Of a DNA stretch of 64,000 bases, positions 36,714-45,942 are shown piece after piece. The DNA is from Mycolicibacter acidiphilus (lineage in GTDB: Bacteria; Actinomycetota; Actinomycetes; Mycobacteriales; Mycobacteriaceae): NCBI RefSeq assembly GCF_018455725.1, contig NZ_JAHCLR010000022.1, positions 1-64,000 of the forward strand, in the 5' to 3' direction. The position numbers were made by a program, and so were the translations under genes. How positions within the stretch are numbered: position 1 is the first letter of the stretch; the number at the start of each line of letters is the position of its first letter. The notes beneath the pieces are model-generated. The model had not been told where the DNA came from and ran no database searches. It saw nothing but the letters and a program-made list of their open reading frames with translations.

Positions 36714-37478
36714 TCACGCCGTGCGAACCGCGGTGTCGTACTTCCCGTTGAGCAGCTTCGACACCGTCCCCGGCTGCCACGGCCGCCCGGTCGCGGTGCG
36801 CTGCCCGGAGGAGTTCAGCACCCGGGCGGTGGCGGCCTGGGTGACACCGCAGTCGTACACCAGCCAGCGGGCGTACCGCGTGAGCATCGGCTTGCGCTGC
36901 GCCCACGGCACCGCCGGCGCCGGAAGTGCCGGCGGCCCAGTGTGTCCCGCACTCTTGGCGATTTCGGCGGCGCGGGCTGTCCCGGCACGCCGGACCGCCA
37001 CCGGGTCGTTCGTCACCGCGGCGGCGAGCACCGACTCGATCTCCTGGCTGAGGCTCTTGGCCCCCTCGGCGGCCAGCACCGCCCGGTCGAGGCCGTCGAC
37101 GGCCTGGACCTCCCGCCGCAGCGCGTAGTCGACCTCGTTCATGCCGCCGTCGGTCGGCGCGGGGTACATCTCCCGGGTGACCAGCAGGTTCAGTCCGTGC
37201 CGCTGCAGGACCAGGCTGAGTCGGCGCAGGTGCTGCTCGCGCACGAAGTCCGGGCCCGGGAACGGCACCCAGACGTCACGCCGGGCGGTGATCGCACAGC
37301 CCAGGGCGGCCACCACCGCCTGGAGGTCGGCCAGGTCATCGGTGCCGGCGGCCGCGCCACTCGGAAAGCGGAACACCTCGGCGACGACGCAGCCGCGCCG
37401 GAACGCCTCGGCGTCCAAGTCCTCACAGTGCGCGACGGTCTCCTCGTCGCCGAGCAGGATCACCGGAACATCTGCCAT
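36714..37478 (-). CDS. Serine-recombinase-like protein lacking the catalytic serine
   Basis: A 254-residue protein. The start region (VILLGDEETVAHCEDLD) fits the fold of serine recombinases with segments like FRRGCVVAEVF and LVLQRHGLNLLV, but the catalytic Ser position is absent. The C-terminus has a recombinase-type HTH region, YDCGVTQAATARVLNSSGQ followed by RPWQPGTVSKLLNG, as in the large resolvase domain. It therefore probably binds DNA without cutting it. ATG 37478 has GGGAGGT four bases upstream. A short GC hairpin (37498-37516) lies in its leader. Confidence 0.7.
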   Translation of the reverse strand: MADVPVILLGDEETVAHCEDLDAEAFRRGCVVAEVFRFPSGAAAGTDDLADLQAVVAALGCAITARRDVWVPFPGPDFVREQHLRRLSLVLQRHGLNLLVTREMYPAPTDGGMNEVDYALRREVQAVDGLDRAVLAAEGAKSLSQEIESVLAAAVTNDPVAVRRAGTARAAEIAKSAGHTGPPALPAPAVPWAQRKPMLTRYARWLVYDCGVTQAATARVLNSSGQRTATGRPWQPGTVSKLLNGKYDTAVRTA

Positions 37479-37605
37479 GACTACCTCCCGATAGATCAGG
37501 CCTCCCCCCGGAGGCTCCGCCCAGAAGGTATCGCGGCCCACCGACAAGTCCCGGGGCATCCATCGCCGCACGAGACTTGTCAGACCCCGTCGATACGTTC
37601 GGAAC

Positions 37606-38574
37606 ATGGGGGAAATAAATGGACGTTTTGTCGTATCATCACACTCGTCGTCGGCGGAGCAGCGCGGCCGCACCTTCGTGGTGACCGGCGCCAACCGTGG
37701 GCTGGGGGCATCCGTCACCCGTGCGCTCGCCGCCCGGGGCGCCACGGTGGTGATGGCGTGCCGGGACACCGCGGGGGCGCGCCAGCTTGCGGACGGCATC
37801 GACGGCGACGTGCGGGTGGCGGCGCTGGACCTGGCGAACCTGGCCTCGGTGCGCGCGTTCGCCGCGCGTCAGGGCCGCGTCGACGTGCTGATCAACAACG
37901 CCGGGATCATGAACATCCCGCACAGCCGCACCGCGGACGGCTTCGAGATGCAGTTGGGCGTCAACTATCTCGGCCATTTCGCGCTGACCGGGCTGCTGCT
38001 GGACCGCATCGCCGACCGGGTGGTGACGGTGTCCAGCGTCGTGCACCGGCAGGCCCGCAAGCTCCACGTCGACGACCTGAATTTCGAGCGCCGCACCTAC
38101 CAGCGCAACCTGGCCTACACCCAGTCCAAGCTGGCGAACCTGATGTTCGCCCGCGAACTGCAGCGCCGCCTCGCCGGGAACGGGTCTCCGATCCGCTCCT
38201 ACGCGGTGCATCCCGGGGTCTCGCGCACCGAGATCTTCGACACCGACCGGTCGCTGCCCGGCCGGATCGGCCGCCACGTCATGCGCGCGATCGGCCAGCC
38301 GCCGCAGCGCGCCGCGGAGTCGATCCTGTTCGCGGCCACCGCCGCTGACGCCGACCCGGCGCTCTACTGGGGGCCGACCCGCCTGCTGCAGTCCCGCGGC
38401 GCGGTGGGGCCGTGCCCGTCGAGCAAGCTGTCCCGGGATCGCCGCCAGTGGGCCCGGCTGTGGGCGGCAGCGGAGCAGTTGACGGGTGTGGTCTACCCGG
38501 CGGCAGCATCGCCGGTCACACCCGTCACCGGGCGGCGGGACGTGTGCAAGTGCCCGCCTCCGCGCGACAACTGA
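37606..38574 (+). CDS. Short-chain dehydrogenase/reductase
   Basis: A 322-residue SDR oxidoreductase. TGANRGLG binds the nucleotide, NNAG follows the Rossmann strand, and YTQSK is the catalytic Tyr-x-x-x-Lys. The NADPH-type preference is suggested by ACRDT after the second strand. It belongs to the retinol-dehydrogenase/light-dependent protochlorophyllide-like group. It is close to the gene at 44989-45942 over most of its length, so the two are paralogues. The start ATG at 37606 has no ribosome site and may be leaderless, or translation may start later, near the Rossmann fold. Confidence 0.88.
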   Translation: MGEINGRFVVSSHSSSAEQRGRTFVVTGANRGLGASVTRALAARGATVVMACRDTAGARQLADGIDGDVRVAALDLANLASVRAFAARQGRVDVLINNAGIMNIPHSRTADGFEMQLGVNYLGHFALTGLLLDRIADRVVTVSSVVHRQARKLHVDDLNFERRTYQRNLAYTQSKLANLMFARELQRRLAGNGSPIRSYAVHPGVSRTEIFDTDRSLPGRIGRHVMRAIGQPPQRAAESILFAATAADADPALYWGPTRLLQSRGAVGPCPSSKLSRDRRQWARLWAAAEQLTGVVYPAAASPVTPVTGRRDVCKCPPPRDN

Positions 38575-38675
38575 GGCGGGGCCGCCACCCACCCGTGACT
38601 GCTGAGACAGGTGAGGCGGCCACGGGGTCAGCAACGCCAGCAATAAGGTGCATCTCGCATCCCACCGGATAAGTT

Positions 38676-41090
38676 GTGGCGAGCCGTCGCGCGACGCGAC
38701 GCCACACCGGACCGAAAGTGACCATGCGAGTTGACGGGCGCGACGTCGTCGTCACCGGCAGCCTCCTGCAGCCGCTGACCCGACGCACCAACGACATCCT
38801 GCGCCTCGTGCTGGCGGCGATGTTCCTCGCCGCCGTCATCGCCAGCTCGCTGGTCACCCGCTACGAGTGGGTGAGCCTGGAGCGCTCGGTCTCGCAGATC
38901 GTCGGGGTGCTCTCCCCCACCCAGTCCAACCTGGTCTACCTGGGCTACGGCATCGCGATCCTGGCGCTGCCGTTCGCGATCCTGATCGGGCTGATCGTCT
39001 CGCGGCAGTGGACGCTGCTGGGCGCCTACGCCGTCGCCGGCCTGCTGGCCGTGCTGAGCCTGTCGATCCGCAGCGACGGCATCGCCGCGCCCGCCTGGCA
39101 TTTCGACCTCTCCGAGCGGCTGGCCACCACGCTGGCGCACTTCCTCGACGACCCGCGCTGGATCGCGATGCTGGCCGCGATGCTCACCGTCTCCGGCCCC
39201 TGGCTGCCGTCGCGGTGGCGGCGCTGGTGGTGGGCGCTGCTGCTGGCGTTCGTCCCGATCCACCTGGTGGTCAGCGCGATCGTGCCGGCCCGCTCGCTGC
39301 TCGGCCTGGCGGTCGGCTGGTTCGTCGGCGCGCTGGTGGTGCTGGTGGTCGGCACCCCGGCCCTGGAGGTGCCGCTCGACGGCGCGATCCGGGCGCTGTC
39401 CCGCCGCGGCTGCGACGTCTCCGAGCTGACCGTCATCCACCCGGCCGGCCGCGGTCCACTGGTGCTGTCGGCGATGGCGGGTGAGCCGGTGACGGTGGAG
39501 CTGTACGGCCCCAACCAGCGCAGCGGCGGTGCGCTGCGCCAACTCTGGCGCAAACTGCGGCTGCGCAACACCGAGACGTCACCGCTGCACGCGTCGATGC
39601 ACCGCGCCGTCGAACACCGTGCGCTGATGGCGATCGCGATCGGCCGCGCCGAGGTCGCCAACACCACGACGGTCGCGGTCGCCTCCCTGGACCGCGGCTG
39701 GACCCTCTATGCCCACACCCCGCCGCTCGGGACGCCGATCACCGAGTGCGTCGGCACCACCTCGGTGGCCTGGGCGTGGGAATCGTTGCACCGGTTGCAC
39801 GCCCAGCAGATCTCGCACGGCGACCTGCGCGGCAAGGAGCTCAGCGTCGACGGGGAGACCGTACTGTTCGGCGGGTTCGGCAACGCCGAGTACGGCGCCA
39901 CCCGCGCCCAGCTGCAGTCCGACATCGCCCAGCTGCTCGTGACGACGTCCGCGCTGTACGACCCGGCGGCCGCGGTGCGCGCCGCGATCGACGCGTTCGA
40001 CCGGCCCACGGTGCTGTCCGCGTCCCGCCGGCTCACCAAATCGGCGCTGCCGGCCCGGCTTCGGGATTCACTGCCGGACGTCGGCGCGGTCATCAACGCC
40101 GCCCGCGAAGAGGTCAAACGCCAGACCGGCACCGACCAGATCCAGACCAAGACCATCAGCCGGTTCACCCGCAGCCAGCTCATCCAGCTGGTGCTGCTGG
40201 GCGCGCTGGTCTACGTGGCCTACCCGTTCATCAGCGCCGTCCCGACGTTCTTCACCCAGCTGCACCGGGCCAACTGGTGGTGGGCGCTGCTGGGGCTGAC
40301 GGTCTCCTCGCTGACCTACGTCGGCGCGGCCGGTGCGCTGTGGGCCTGCGCGAACGGCGCGGTGAGCATGAAGAACCTGGCGATCATGCAGGTGGCCAAC
40401 ACCTTTGCGGCCACCACCACCCCGGCCGGCGTCGGCGGCCTGGCGCTGTCCACCCGGTTCCTGGTCAAGGGCGGGCTGAGCACGCTGCGGGCCACCGCCG
40501 CCGTCGCCCTGCAGCAGTCGGTGCAGGTGATCGTGCACGTCATCCTGCTGATCATCTTCACCACCGCGGCCGGCGCCTCGGCGGACCTGTCGCACTTCGT
40601 GCCGAGCGCCACCCTGCTCTACCTGATCGCCGGTGTGGCACTGGGCATCGTCGGCACCTTCCTGCTGGTGCCGAACCTGCGGCGCTGGCTGTCGACGGCG
40701 GTGCGGCCGAGGCTGGCCGAGGTCACCGCCGACCTGAGGGAACTGGCCGGTGAGCCGAAGCGGCTGGGCCTGATCGTGCTCGGTGCGGCCGGCACGACTC
40801 TCGGTGCGGCACTGGCACTGTGGGCCAGCGTGGAGGCGTTCGGCGGCAGCACGTCGTTCGTCACCGTGACCGTGGTGACGATGGTCGGCGGCACCCTGGC
40901 GTCGGCGGCGCCCACCCCCGGCGGGGTCGGCGCGGTGGAGGCCGCACTGATCGGTGGACTGGCCGCGTTCGGCCTGCCGGCGGCGATCGCGGTCCCCTCG
41001 GTGCTGCTCTACCGGGTGCTGACCTGCTGGCTGCCGGTCTTCGTCGGCTGGCCGGTGATGCGCTGGCTCACCGAGAACGAGATGATCTGA
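38676..41090 (+). CDS. YbhN-family membrane protein with kinase-like central region
   Basis: An 804-residue protein with about 14 membrane helices in two blocks, residues ~40-235 and ~505-795. The second block is the YbhN/UPF0104 fold, flippase-like, as in the membrane part of MprF; GGLALSTRFLV and PTPGGVGAVEAALIGG are its conserved loops. The soluble central part contains SHGDLRGKELSVDG and LFGGFGNAEYG, which resemble the catalytic and metal loops of ABC1/RIO-like kinases, though the second loop lacks the usual DFG. Start GTG 38676 or ATG 38724. It converges on galK with 4 bases between stops. Confidence 0.82.
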   Translation: MASRRATRRHTGPKVTMRVDGRDVVVTGSLLQPLTRRTNDILRLVLAAMFLAAVIASSLVTRYEWVSLERSVSQIVGVLSPTQSNLVYLGYGIAILALPFAILIGLIVSRQWTLLGAYAVAGLLAVLSLSIRSDGIAAPAWHFDLSERLATTLAHFLDDPRWIAMLAAMLTVSGPWLPSRWRRWWWALLLAFVPIHLVVSAIVPARSLLGLAVGWFVGALVVLVVGTPALEVPLDGAIRALSRRGCDVSELTVIHPAGRGPLVLSAMAGEPVTVELYGPNQRSGGALRQLWRKLRLRNTETSPLHASMHRAVEHRALMAIAIGRAEVANTTTVAVASLDRGWTLYAHTPPLGTPITECVGTTSVAWAWESLHRLHAQQISHGDLRGKELSVDGETVLFGGFGNAEYGATRAQLQSDIAQLLVTTSALYDPAAAVRAAIDAFDRPTVLSASRRLTKSALPARLRDSLPDVGAVINAAREEVKRQTGTDQIQTKTISRFTRSQLIQLVLLGALVYVAYPFISAVPTFFTQLHRANWWWALLGLTVSSLTYVGAAGALWACANGAVSMKNLAIMQVANTFAATTTPAGVGGLALSTRFLVKGGLSTLRATAAVALQQSVQVIVHVILLIIFTTAAGASADLSHFVPSATLLYLIAGVALGIVGTFLLVPNLRRWLSTAVRPRLAEVTADLRELAGEPKRLGLIVLGAAGTTLGAALALWASVEAFGGSTSFVTVTVVTMVGGTLASAAPTPGGVGAVEAALIGGLAAFGLPAAIAVPSVLLYRVLTCWLPVFVGWPVMRWLTENEMI

Positions 41091-41094
41091 GCCG

Positions 41095-42186
41095 CTACCG
41101 GCCCGCCCCCGCACCGAGCGCGGCATACACCCGGCTGAGCTCCGGCTCGTCATAACCCGCGCCGACGGCCGCCTTCCGCACCGCGTCGACGACGGTGACG
41201 GTCTGATCGGTGGGCACCAGCGCGATCACGCAGCCGCCGAAGCCGCCGCCCGTCATCCGGGCCCCCACCGCACCGGCGGCGACCGCGGTGTCGGCGAGCA
41301 GGTCGATGTGCGCGGTGGTGATCTCGAAGTCGTCGCGCATCGAGGCGTGCGACGCCGTCATCAGCTTCCCCGCGGCGGCGAAATCCAACTCACCAAGGGC
41401 CGCAACGAAATCCAGCACCCGCTCGTTCTCGGTGAGCACGTGCCTTGCCCGCCGGGCGTCCACCGGATCTTTGACCGACGCCAGTGCCTCGGCTCCGAGG
41501 TGCTGCACCTCCCGCAGCGATGCCACGCCAAGGTCGGCGGCCGCCCGCTCGCAGGAGGCCCGCCGTGCCGCGTACTCGCCATCGACGTGGGCGTGCGGCG
41601 CCCGGGAGTCGATCAGCAGCAGAGTGAACCCGGCGGCGTCCGGGTCGAACTCCACCGGGTGCACGGCGACGTCCCGGAAGTCGATCAGCAGCGCCGTCGA
41701 GATCTCCCCGAACAGCGACGCCAACTGATCCAGCAAACCCGTTGGGGCGCCGACGTAGTCATTCTCGGCGCGCTGCGCGATCCGGGCAGCCTCGATCCGG
41801 TCGAGTTCCAGACCGGCGGCACCGGCCAGCGCTCCGAGCACCGCGCACTCCAGCGCCGCCGACGACGACAGGCCCGACCCGATCGGCAGGTCGCTGGTGA
41901 GGCTCATCGTCCCGCCGGAGACCGGATGCCCGGCCTGTCGCAGCGCCCACACCACCCCGGCCGGATACGCCCCCCAACCGGTCACGTCACCCGGCACGGT
42001 GTCCACGTCGATGCGCACCGAATCCTCGGCGCGGTCACTGACGACGGTGAGCGTCTCGATCTGCGCCGGGGTGAAGGTGGCCGTAATGCGTTGCGGCAGT
42101 GCGATCGGCAGCGCGTAGCCGCCGTTGTAGTCGGTGTGCTCGCCGATCAGGTTGACCCGGCCGGGCGCGGTGTAGGAGATCGTCAC
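41095..42186 (-). CDS. galK: Galactokinase
   Basis: A 363-residue GHMP kinase that phosphorylates galactose at C1 with ATP, the first step of the Leloir pathway. [19 protein letters not shown] is the galactokinase signature, [14 protein letters not shown] the ATP-binding loop and [12 protein letters not shown] the third GHMP motif. It begins with GTG overlapping the galT stop as GTGA (42183-42186), so it is translated with galT. Confidence 0.95.
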   Translation of the reverse strand: MTISYTAPGRVNLIGEHTDYNGGYALPIALPQRITATFTPAQIETLTVVSDRAEDSVRIDVDTVPGDVTGWGAYPAGVVWALRQAGHPVSGGTMSLTSDLPIGSGLSSSAALECAVLGALAGAAGLELDRIEAARIAQRAENDYVGAPTGLLDQLASLFGEISTALLIDFRDVAVHPVEFDPDAAGFTLLLIDSRAPHAHVDGEYAARRASCERAAADLGVASLREVQHLGAEALASVKDPVDARRARHVLTENERVLDFVAALGELDFAAAGKLMTASHASMRDDFEITTAHIDLLADTAVAAGAVGARMTGGGFGGCVIALVPTDQTVTVVDAVRKAAVGAGYDEPELSRVYAALGAGAGR

Positions 42187-43283
42187 GCCGCCACCTCTCG
42201 CAACCGGGCGGCCACCGATTCCGGGGTCACGTCGGCGATGAACGCGTCCATCGCGGACTCGGAAGCGGCCAGGTACTTCAGCTTCGTCGCGCTGCGCCGG
42301 ATCGACATCAGCTCGACGTGGAAGTAGCCGTCACGCTGGGCGTCGGTGTCGTCCCGGTACTGGTGCAGTGCGGCCATGTACGGCAGCGGCGTGTCGTACA
42401 GCGCGTCGAAGCGCCGCAGCAGGTCCTGGTAGACCGCGGTGAAGTCGTCCAATTCAGCCTCGTTCAGTTCGGTGATGTTGGCTACCTTGCGATTCGGGTA
42501 CAGGTGCACCTCCACCGGCCAGCGCGCCGCGAACGGCACGAACGCGGTGAACGCCTCGGTGCGTGCGACGATCCGGGCCCCGTCGGCGATCTCGTCGGCG
42601 AGCAGATCGGCGAACAGGTTGCGGCCGTGGGCAATCCGGTGCTTGCCGGCCTGCTCCAGCATCGCCGCCGTGCGCGGGGTGAGGTACGGGTAGCCGTAGA
42701 TCTGGCCGTGCGGGTGGGCGAGCGTCACCCCGATCTCCTCACCGCGGTTCTCGAAGCAGAACACCTGCTCGACGCCGGGGGTCGCCAACAGTGCGGCGGT
42801 GCGATGCCGCCACGCGTCCACCACCAGCCGGGCGTGCGCCGGTGCCAGCGAGGCGAACGACCCGGTGTGGTCGGCAGAGAAGCAGACCACCTCGCAGCGG
42901 CCATCCCCGGGCTCCGTCACGAACGATTTCGGCGCGTTTCCTCCCGCTGAGCGAGCATTATCGCGCCGAAATCCCGCCAGACTGGGGAACCGGTTCTCGA
43001 AGACGACGACGTCGTAGTCGGCCGCGGGGATCTCACTGGTGCGCCCGGACGGTCCCGGGCAGAGCGGGCAGGCGTCGGTGGGCGGGTGATAGGTGCGGTC
43101 CTGGCGGGCGGCGGCGATGATGATCCACTGGCCGGTGGTGCGGTCGAACCGCAACTCCGAGGGTTCGGGATCCCGCGGCGGCAGCGGCCGCAGGTCGGGC
43201 ACCGGCGCCGGCACCCGCCCGGGCAGTGCGAAGAACAGCAGCTCCCGGCCGTCGGCCAGCGGCCACCGGGTCGGCTCGCTCAC
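42183..43283 (-). CDS. galT: Galactose-1-phosphate uridylyltransferase
   Basis: A 366-residue enzyme that exchanges UMP between UDP-glucose and galactose-1-phosphate. The active-site motif [10 protein letters not shown] is intact, and CPLCPG supplies zinc ligands. A start at GTG 43283 overlaps the DUF309 stop as GTGA. A 49-bp palindromic element (42925-42973) is embedded in frame and encodes about [17 protein letters not shown], a loop region after the conserved NRFPSLAG. The loop is several residues longer than I expect for the family, so the element is probably tolerated there. The product is otherwise complete. Confidence 0.94.
   Translation of the reverse strand: MSEPTRWPLADGRELLFFALPGRVPAPVPDLRPLPPRDPEPSELRFDRTTGQWIIIAAARQDRTYHPPTDACPLCPGPSGRTSEIPAADYDVVVFENRFPSLAGFRRDNARSAGGNAPKSFVTEPGDGRCEVVCFSADHTGSFASLAPAHARLVVDAWRHRTAALLATPGVEQVFCFENRGEEIGVTLAHPHGQIYGYPYLTPRTAAMLEQAGKHRIAHGRNLFADLLADEIADGARIVARTEAFTAFVPFAARWPVEVHLYPNRKVANITELNEAELDDFTAVYQDLLRRFDALYDTPLPYMAALHQYRDDTDAQRDGYFHVELMSIRRSATKLKYLAASESAMDAFIADVTPESVAARLREVAA
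42925..42973. repeat. Palindromic element inside galT
   Basis: Perfect 12-bp inverted arms (GATTTCGGCGCG and CGCGCCGAAATC) flank 25 bases. The element is read through in frame in galT, in a surface loop. It resembles small palindromic repeats that can insert into coding sequence, but I cannot count its copies elsewhere in the genome. Confidence 0.6.
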
Positions 43284-43762
43284 GCGACCAGCCTGGGGTG
43301 CAGCCGCTGCGGGGCGATCTCCGCGCCGGAGTTCAGGGCGTCGATCAGTTCGGCGGCGAACTGCAGCAGGCCGGGCACGTCGACACCGTACGGTCCCGGG
43401 CTGTCGAGGCGTGCCAGGTGATCCGCGCCGCGGCGCAGCAGGCTCGCCGCGCCGGTGCGGTTGCCGCGCTGGATGTGGGTGACACCGACGGCCAGCTGCG
43501 CCAGGCCCTGCCACAGGTCGCGTTCGGTGTCCGGCCCGTTCTTCCAGGCGGCCTCCAGCACCTCGTGGGCGCTGAACGCCAGGCCGTCGTCGAGCAGGCG
43601 CTGCGCGTAGGCCAGGGTCTTGGCCGGCGGCAGTTCGAAGTCGTCGGGGATCGTCTCGATGTCGCCCTGAGCGCCGCGGGGCAGCGGCCGGCCCAGCCGA
43701 TCGCGGGGCCGGGCGTTGCGGGCCCGCCCGGCGGCGTCGCGATCACGGTCGGGGGAAGTCAT
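43280..43762 (-). CDS. DUF309 protein
   Basis: A 160-residue helical protein with the DUF309 core FSAHEVLEAAWK and LWQGLAQLAVGVTHIQRGN, in which His-Glu and Gln-Gly positions are conserved. The family has no proven activity. It is the first gene of the operon, overlapping galT by GTGA (43280-43283). The arginine-rich N-terminal 40 residues are likely disordered. Confidence 0.88.
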   Translation of the reverse strand: MTSPDRDRDAAGRARNARPRDRLGRPLPRGAQGDIETIPDDFELPPAKTLAYAQRLLDDGLAFSAHEVLEAAWKNGPDTERDLWQGLAQLAVGVTHIQRGNRTGAASLLRRGADHLARLDSPGPYGVDVPGLLQFAAELIDALNSGAEIAPQRLHPRLVA

Positions 43763-43777
43763 GCTGTCATCTTGCCG

Positions 43778-43833
43778 CGAGCGGGAATCCGGCGACGCGG
43801 TACCGGGGTGTCGCGTCGCCGGATTCCCGCTCG
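43778..43833. repeat. Long perfect hairpin (22-bp arms, 12-base loop)
   Basis: Arms at 43778-43799 and 43812-43833 are exact reverse complements and GC-rich. The site lies between the methyltransferase stop (43852) and the DUF309 start (43762), both on the minus strand. It could terminate the methyltransferase transcript or be a REP-like palindromic element. No U-tract is present. Confidence 0.7.
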
Positions 43834-43851
43834 GCGTGGGTTCGGCGGGGC

Positions 43852-44640
43852 TCAGGCCGCCGGCTTCTCGGCGATGACCTCAATCGCGGACATGTTCTTG
43901 GCGTACTTGCGGAACGTCGAGCGCATCTCCAGCACCCGGGTCCGGGCGTCGCCGTCGCGCAGCACGTTGACGATGAACCGCAGCGCCCCGACGATCCCCT
44001 CGTCGGCGAAGAGCCGCTGCGGCTCCAGCAGCGACATCGGGGCGTGCGAGATGGTCTTGACGGTGAAACCGGCGTCGGTGAGCACCTTGGTCCACTCGTC
44101 GTCGGTGAGCGGGCGGGCGTTGACCTTGATCGAGCGGGCCAGCGAGGTACGGACCTCGTTCTTGACGTCGTCGGAGACCCCGGCCGGGCCCAGCGCCAAC
44201 TCGTGGATGGCGTAGCGGCCGCCGGGGCGCAGCACCCGGAACGCCTCACGGGCGATCTCGGTCTTGTGCGGGTCGGTCTGCATCGTCAGCATCGCCTCAC
44301 CGACGACGACGTCGGCACAACCGTCTGCCAGGCCGGTCTCGGAGGCCTCCCCGTTGACCACCGTGCCCTTGGCGCCGACGACGCCGCGGACCACCTCGGC
44401 GGCGTTGGCGTCACCCTCCACCCCGGTGTAGGAGCCGGGGTGGCGGTTGATGATCTCCTGCGCGGTGCGGCCCATGCCGGGCGCCAGCTCCACCACGTCG
44501 GCGCCGGCCAGGTTCGCGTCGGTGAGCATCCGCTCGGTCAGCCCGAGGCCGCCGGGCCGCAGCACGCGTTTGCCCAGTCGGGCGAAGAGCCAGTGGCCAG
44601 GCAGGTCAGCGGGTTTCCGGTCAGGCATGGGAAGCGTCAT
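43852..44640 (-). CDS. Class I SAM-dependent methyltransferase, iron-regulated
   Basis: A 262-residue methyltransferase. VVELAPGMGRTAQEI is the SAM-binding motif I, with GVEGDANAAEVV (acidic motif after strand 2), DVVVGEAMLTMQ, and FRVLRPGGRYAIHELAL following as in UbiE/ArsM-like enzymes. The substrate is not evident. The chosen start is ATG 44640; a longer frame to 44712 has no support. Five bases upstream lies an IdeR-type iron box (44646-44664), so the gene should be repressed when iron is plentiful and expressed in iron starvation. Confidence 0.87.
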   Translation of the reverse strand: MTLPMPDRKPADLPGHWLFARLGKRVLRPGGLGLTERMLTDANLAGADVVELAPGMGRTAQEIINRHPGSYTGVEGDANAAEVVRGVVGAKGTVVNGEASETGLADGCADVVVGEAMLTMQTDPHKTEIAREAFRVLRPGGRYAIHELALGPAGVSDDVKNEVRTSLARSIKVNARPLTDDEWTKVLTDAGFTVKTISHAPMSLLEPQRLFADEGIVGALRFIVNVLRDGDARTRVLEMRSTFRKYAKNMSAIEVIAEKPAA

Positions 44641-44645
44641 GCGGC

Positions 44646-44664
44646 AAAGGTTAGCCTTACCCAA
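44646..44664 (-). promoter_or_regulatory. Iron box (IdeR/DtxR-type operator)
   Basis: Read on the minus strand, TTGGGTAAGGCTAACCTTT matches the 19-base IdeR consensus at 15 of 19 positions, including the whole AGGCTAACCT half. It ends five bases before the methyltransferase ATG, so it overlaps the promoter and repression by iron-loaded IdeR is expected. TAAGGCT within it may serve as the -10 box. Confidence 0.75.
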
Positions 44665-44752
44665 ATCCGGCCCGCTAGGGGACTTTGGACCTTTACCGAA
44701 GGCGGCGCCCAAACCCGCGTGCGACGGGCGCGATCGTCGTAACGTGGATCAC

Positions 44753-44965
44753 ATGACCACCGCGAATCATGAAACTCACGGCGGTGTCAGCGATTGGTCC
44801 GATGAGGTCGTCGCTGAAGCCGTCAACCACTCCTGCCCGTTCTGCGGGGTGCAGCCGCCGGAGAACTGCCACGGCGAGGGCCTCAACGAGTTCACCACGC
44901 CGATCGGGCACGTCATCAAGCTGCATACGCCGCGACTGCGGCAGGTGCCGGCCTTCAAAAGCTGA
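44753..44965 (+). CDS. Small zinc-finger-like protein
   Basis: A 70-residue protein with the pattern CPFCGVQPPENCHGEG and a later HTPRLRQ. This matches small mycobacterial and phage-type single zinc fingers (CPxCG-x-P-x-x-C, then His). It could bind nucleic acid, but nothing specific is known. The ATG at 44753 follows a GTGGATC run; no ribosome site is visible. It is divergent from the iron-regulated methyltransferase with 112 bases between, so it might share its control. Confidence 0.75.
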   Translation: MTTANHETHGGVSDWSDEVVAEAVNHSCPFCGVQPPENCHGEGLNEFTTPIGHVIKLHTPRLRQVPAFKS

Positions 44966-44988
44966 CCGGTAAACCGGAGCCGGGCGCC

Positions 44989-45942
44989 CTACGGTCCGGC
45001 GTGGGCGGCCCCCGCCATCGCCAGACCACCGCTGTACGCAGCCGAGATTCCGAACGGGTAGATGACGCCCGTCATCTTCTCCGACTCCGTCCACAGCTGG
45101 GACCACAGTGCGCGGTCCTGCGCTCGCCTGCTCGGCGGGCACTGCCCCACCGGTCCGCGAGTCTGCATGAGCCGGGTGGGTCCCCAGTAGATGGTCGGGT
45201 CGGCGGCAGCGGTGGCCGCGAACAGAATCGACTCGACGGCCCGTTGCGGCGACTGGCCAATGGCCCGCATCAAACGCCGTGAGACGCGGCCGTTCAGCGT
45301 CTTGTCGCTGTCGAAGATCTCAGTGCCGGACACCCCCGGATGCGCCGCGTAGGAGCGAATGCTCGATCCCATCGCGCTCAGCCGGGACTGCAGATCGCGG
45401 GCGAACATCAGGTTCGCCAACTTGGACTGCACATAGGCCAGGTTGCGCTGGTAGACGCGACGCTCGTAGTTGAGGTCGCCGATCCAGAACTTCGGCGTCT
45501 GCTTGTGCGCGATGCTGGACACCGTCACCACCCGATCGCCGATGCGGTCCAGCAGCAGTCCGGTCAACGCGAAGTGGCCGAGATGATTGACGCCGAACTG
45601 CGCCTCGAAACCGTCCACCGTGCGGGTCTTGGGGATGTTCATGATCCCCGCGTTGTTGATCAGCACGTCGACGTCGCCCTGCCGCGCGGCGAAGTCCCGC
45701 ACCGATGCCAAGCTGGCCAGATCCAGCGCTGCGACGCGCACGTCACCGCGGATCCGGTCGGCGATCTGCTGCGCCTTGGCCGTGTTGCGGCAGGCCATCA
45801 CCACCGTCGCGCCCTTGGCGGCGAGCACCCGGGTGACGACCTCACCCAGGCCCCGGCTGCCACCGGTCACCACGAACCTGCGACCGCTCTGGTCGCCGAT
45901 GTCATCAGCCCGAAAAGTCTTCCGACGCTCGTCGCTCGACAC
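44989..45942 (-). CDS. Short-chain dehydrogenase/reductase (paralogue of 37606-38574)
   Basis: A 317-residue SDR with TGGSRGLG, NNAG and YVQSK at the expected positions. Much of the chain is identical to the SDR at 37.6-38.6 kb, for example FALTGLLLDRI, RDFAARQGDVDVLINN, PTIYWGPTRLMQTRGPVG. The N-terminal segment (RRKTFRADDIGDQS) is different. The start is GTG 45942. The two copies probably arose by duplication around the galT-galK locus. Substrates are unknown. The gene ends convergent to the small zinc-finger gene. Confidence 0.88.
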   Translation of the reverse strand: MSSDERRKTFRADDIGDQSGRRFVVTGGSRGLGEVVTRVLAAKGATVVMACRNTAKAQQIADRIRGDVRVAALDLASLASVRDFAARQGDVDVLINNAGIMNIPKTRTVDGFEAQFGVNHLGHFALTGLLLDRIGDRVVTVSSIAHKQTPKFWIGDLNYERRVYQRNLAYVQSKLANLMFARDLQSRLSAMGSSIRSYAAHPGVSGTEIFDSDKTLNGRVSRRLMRAIGQSPQRAVESILFAATAAADPTIYWGPTRLMQTRGPVGQCPPSRRAQDRALWSQLWTESEKMTGVIYPFGISAAYSGGLAMAGAAHAGP

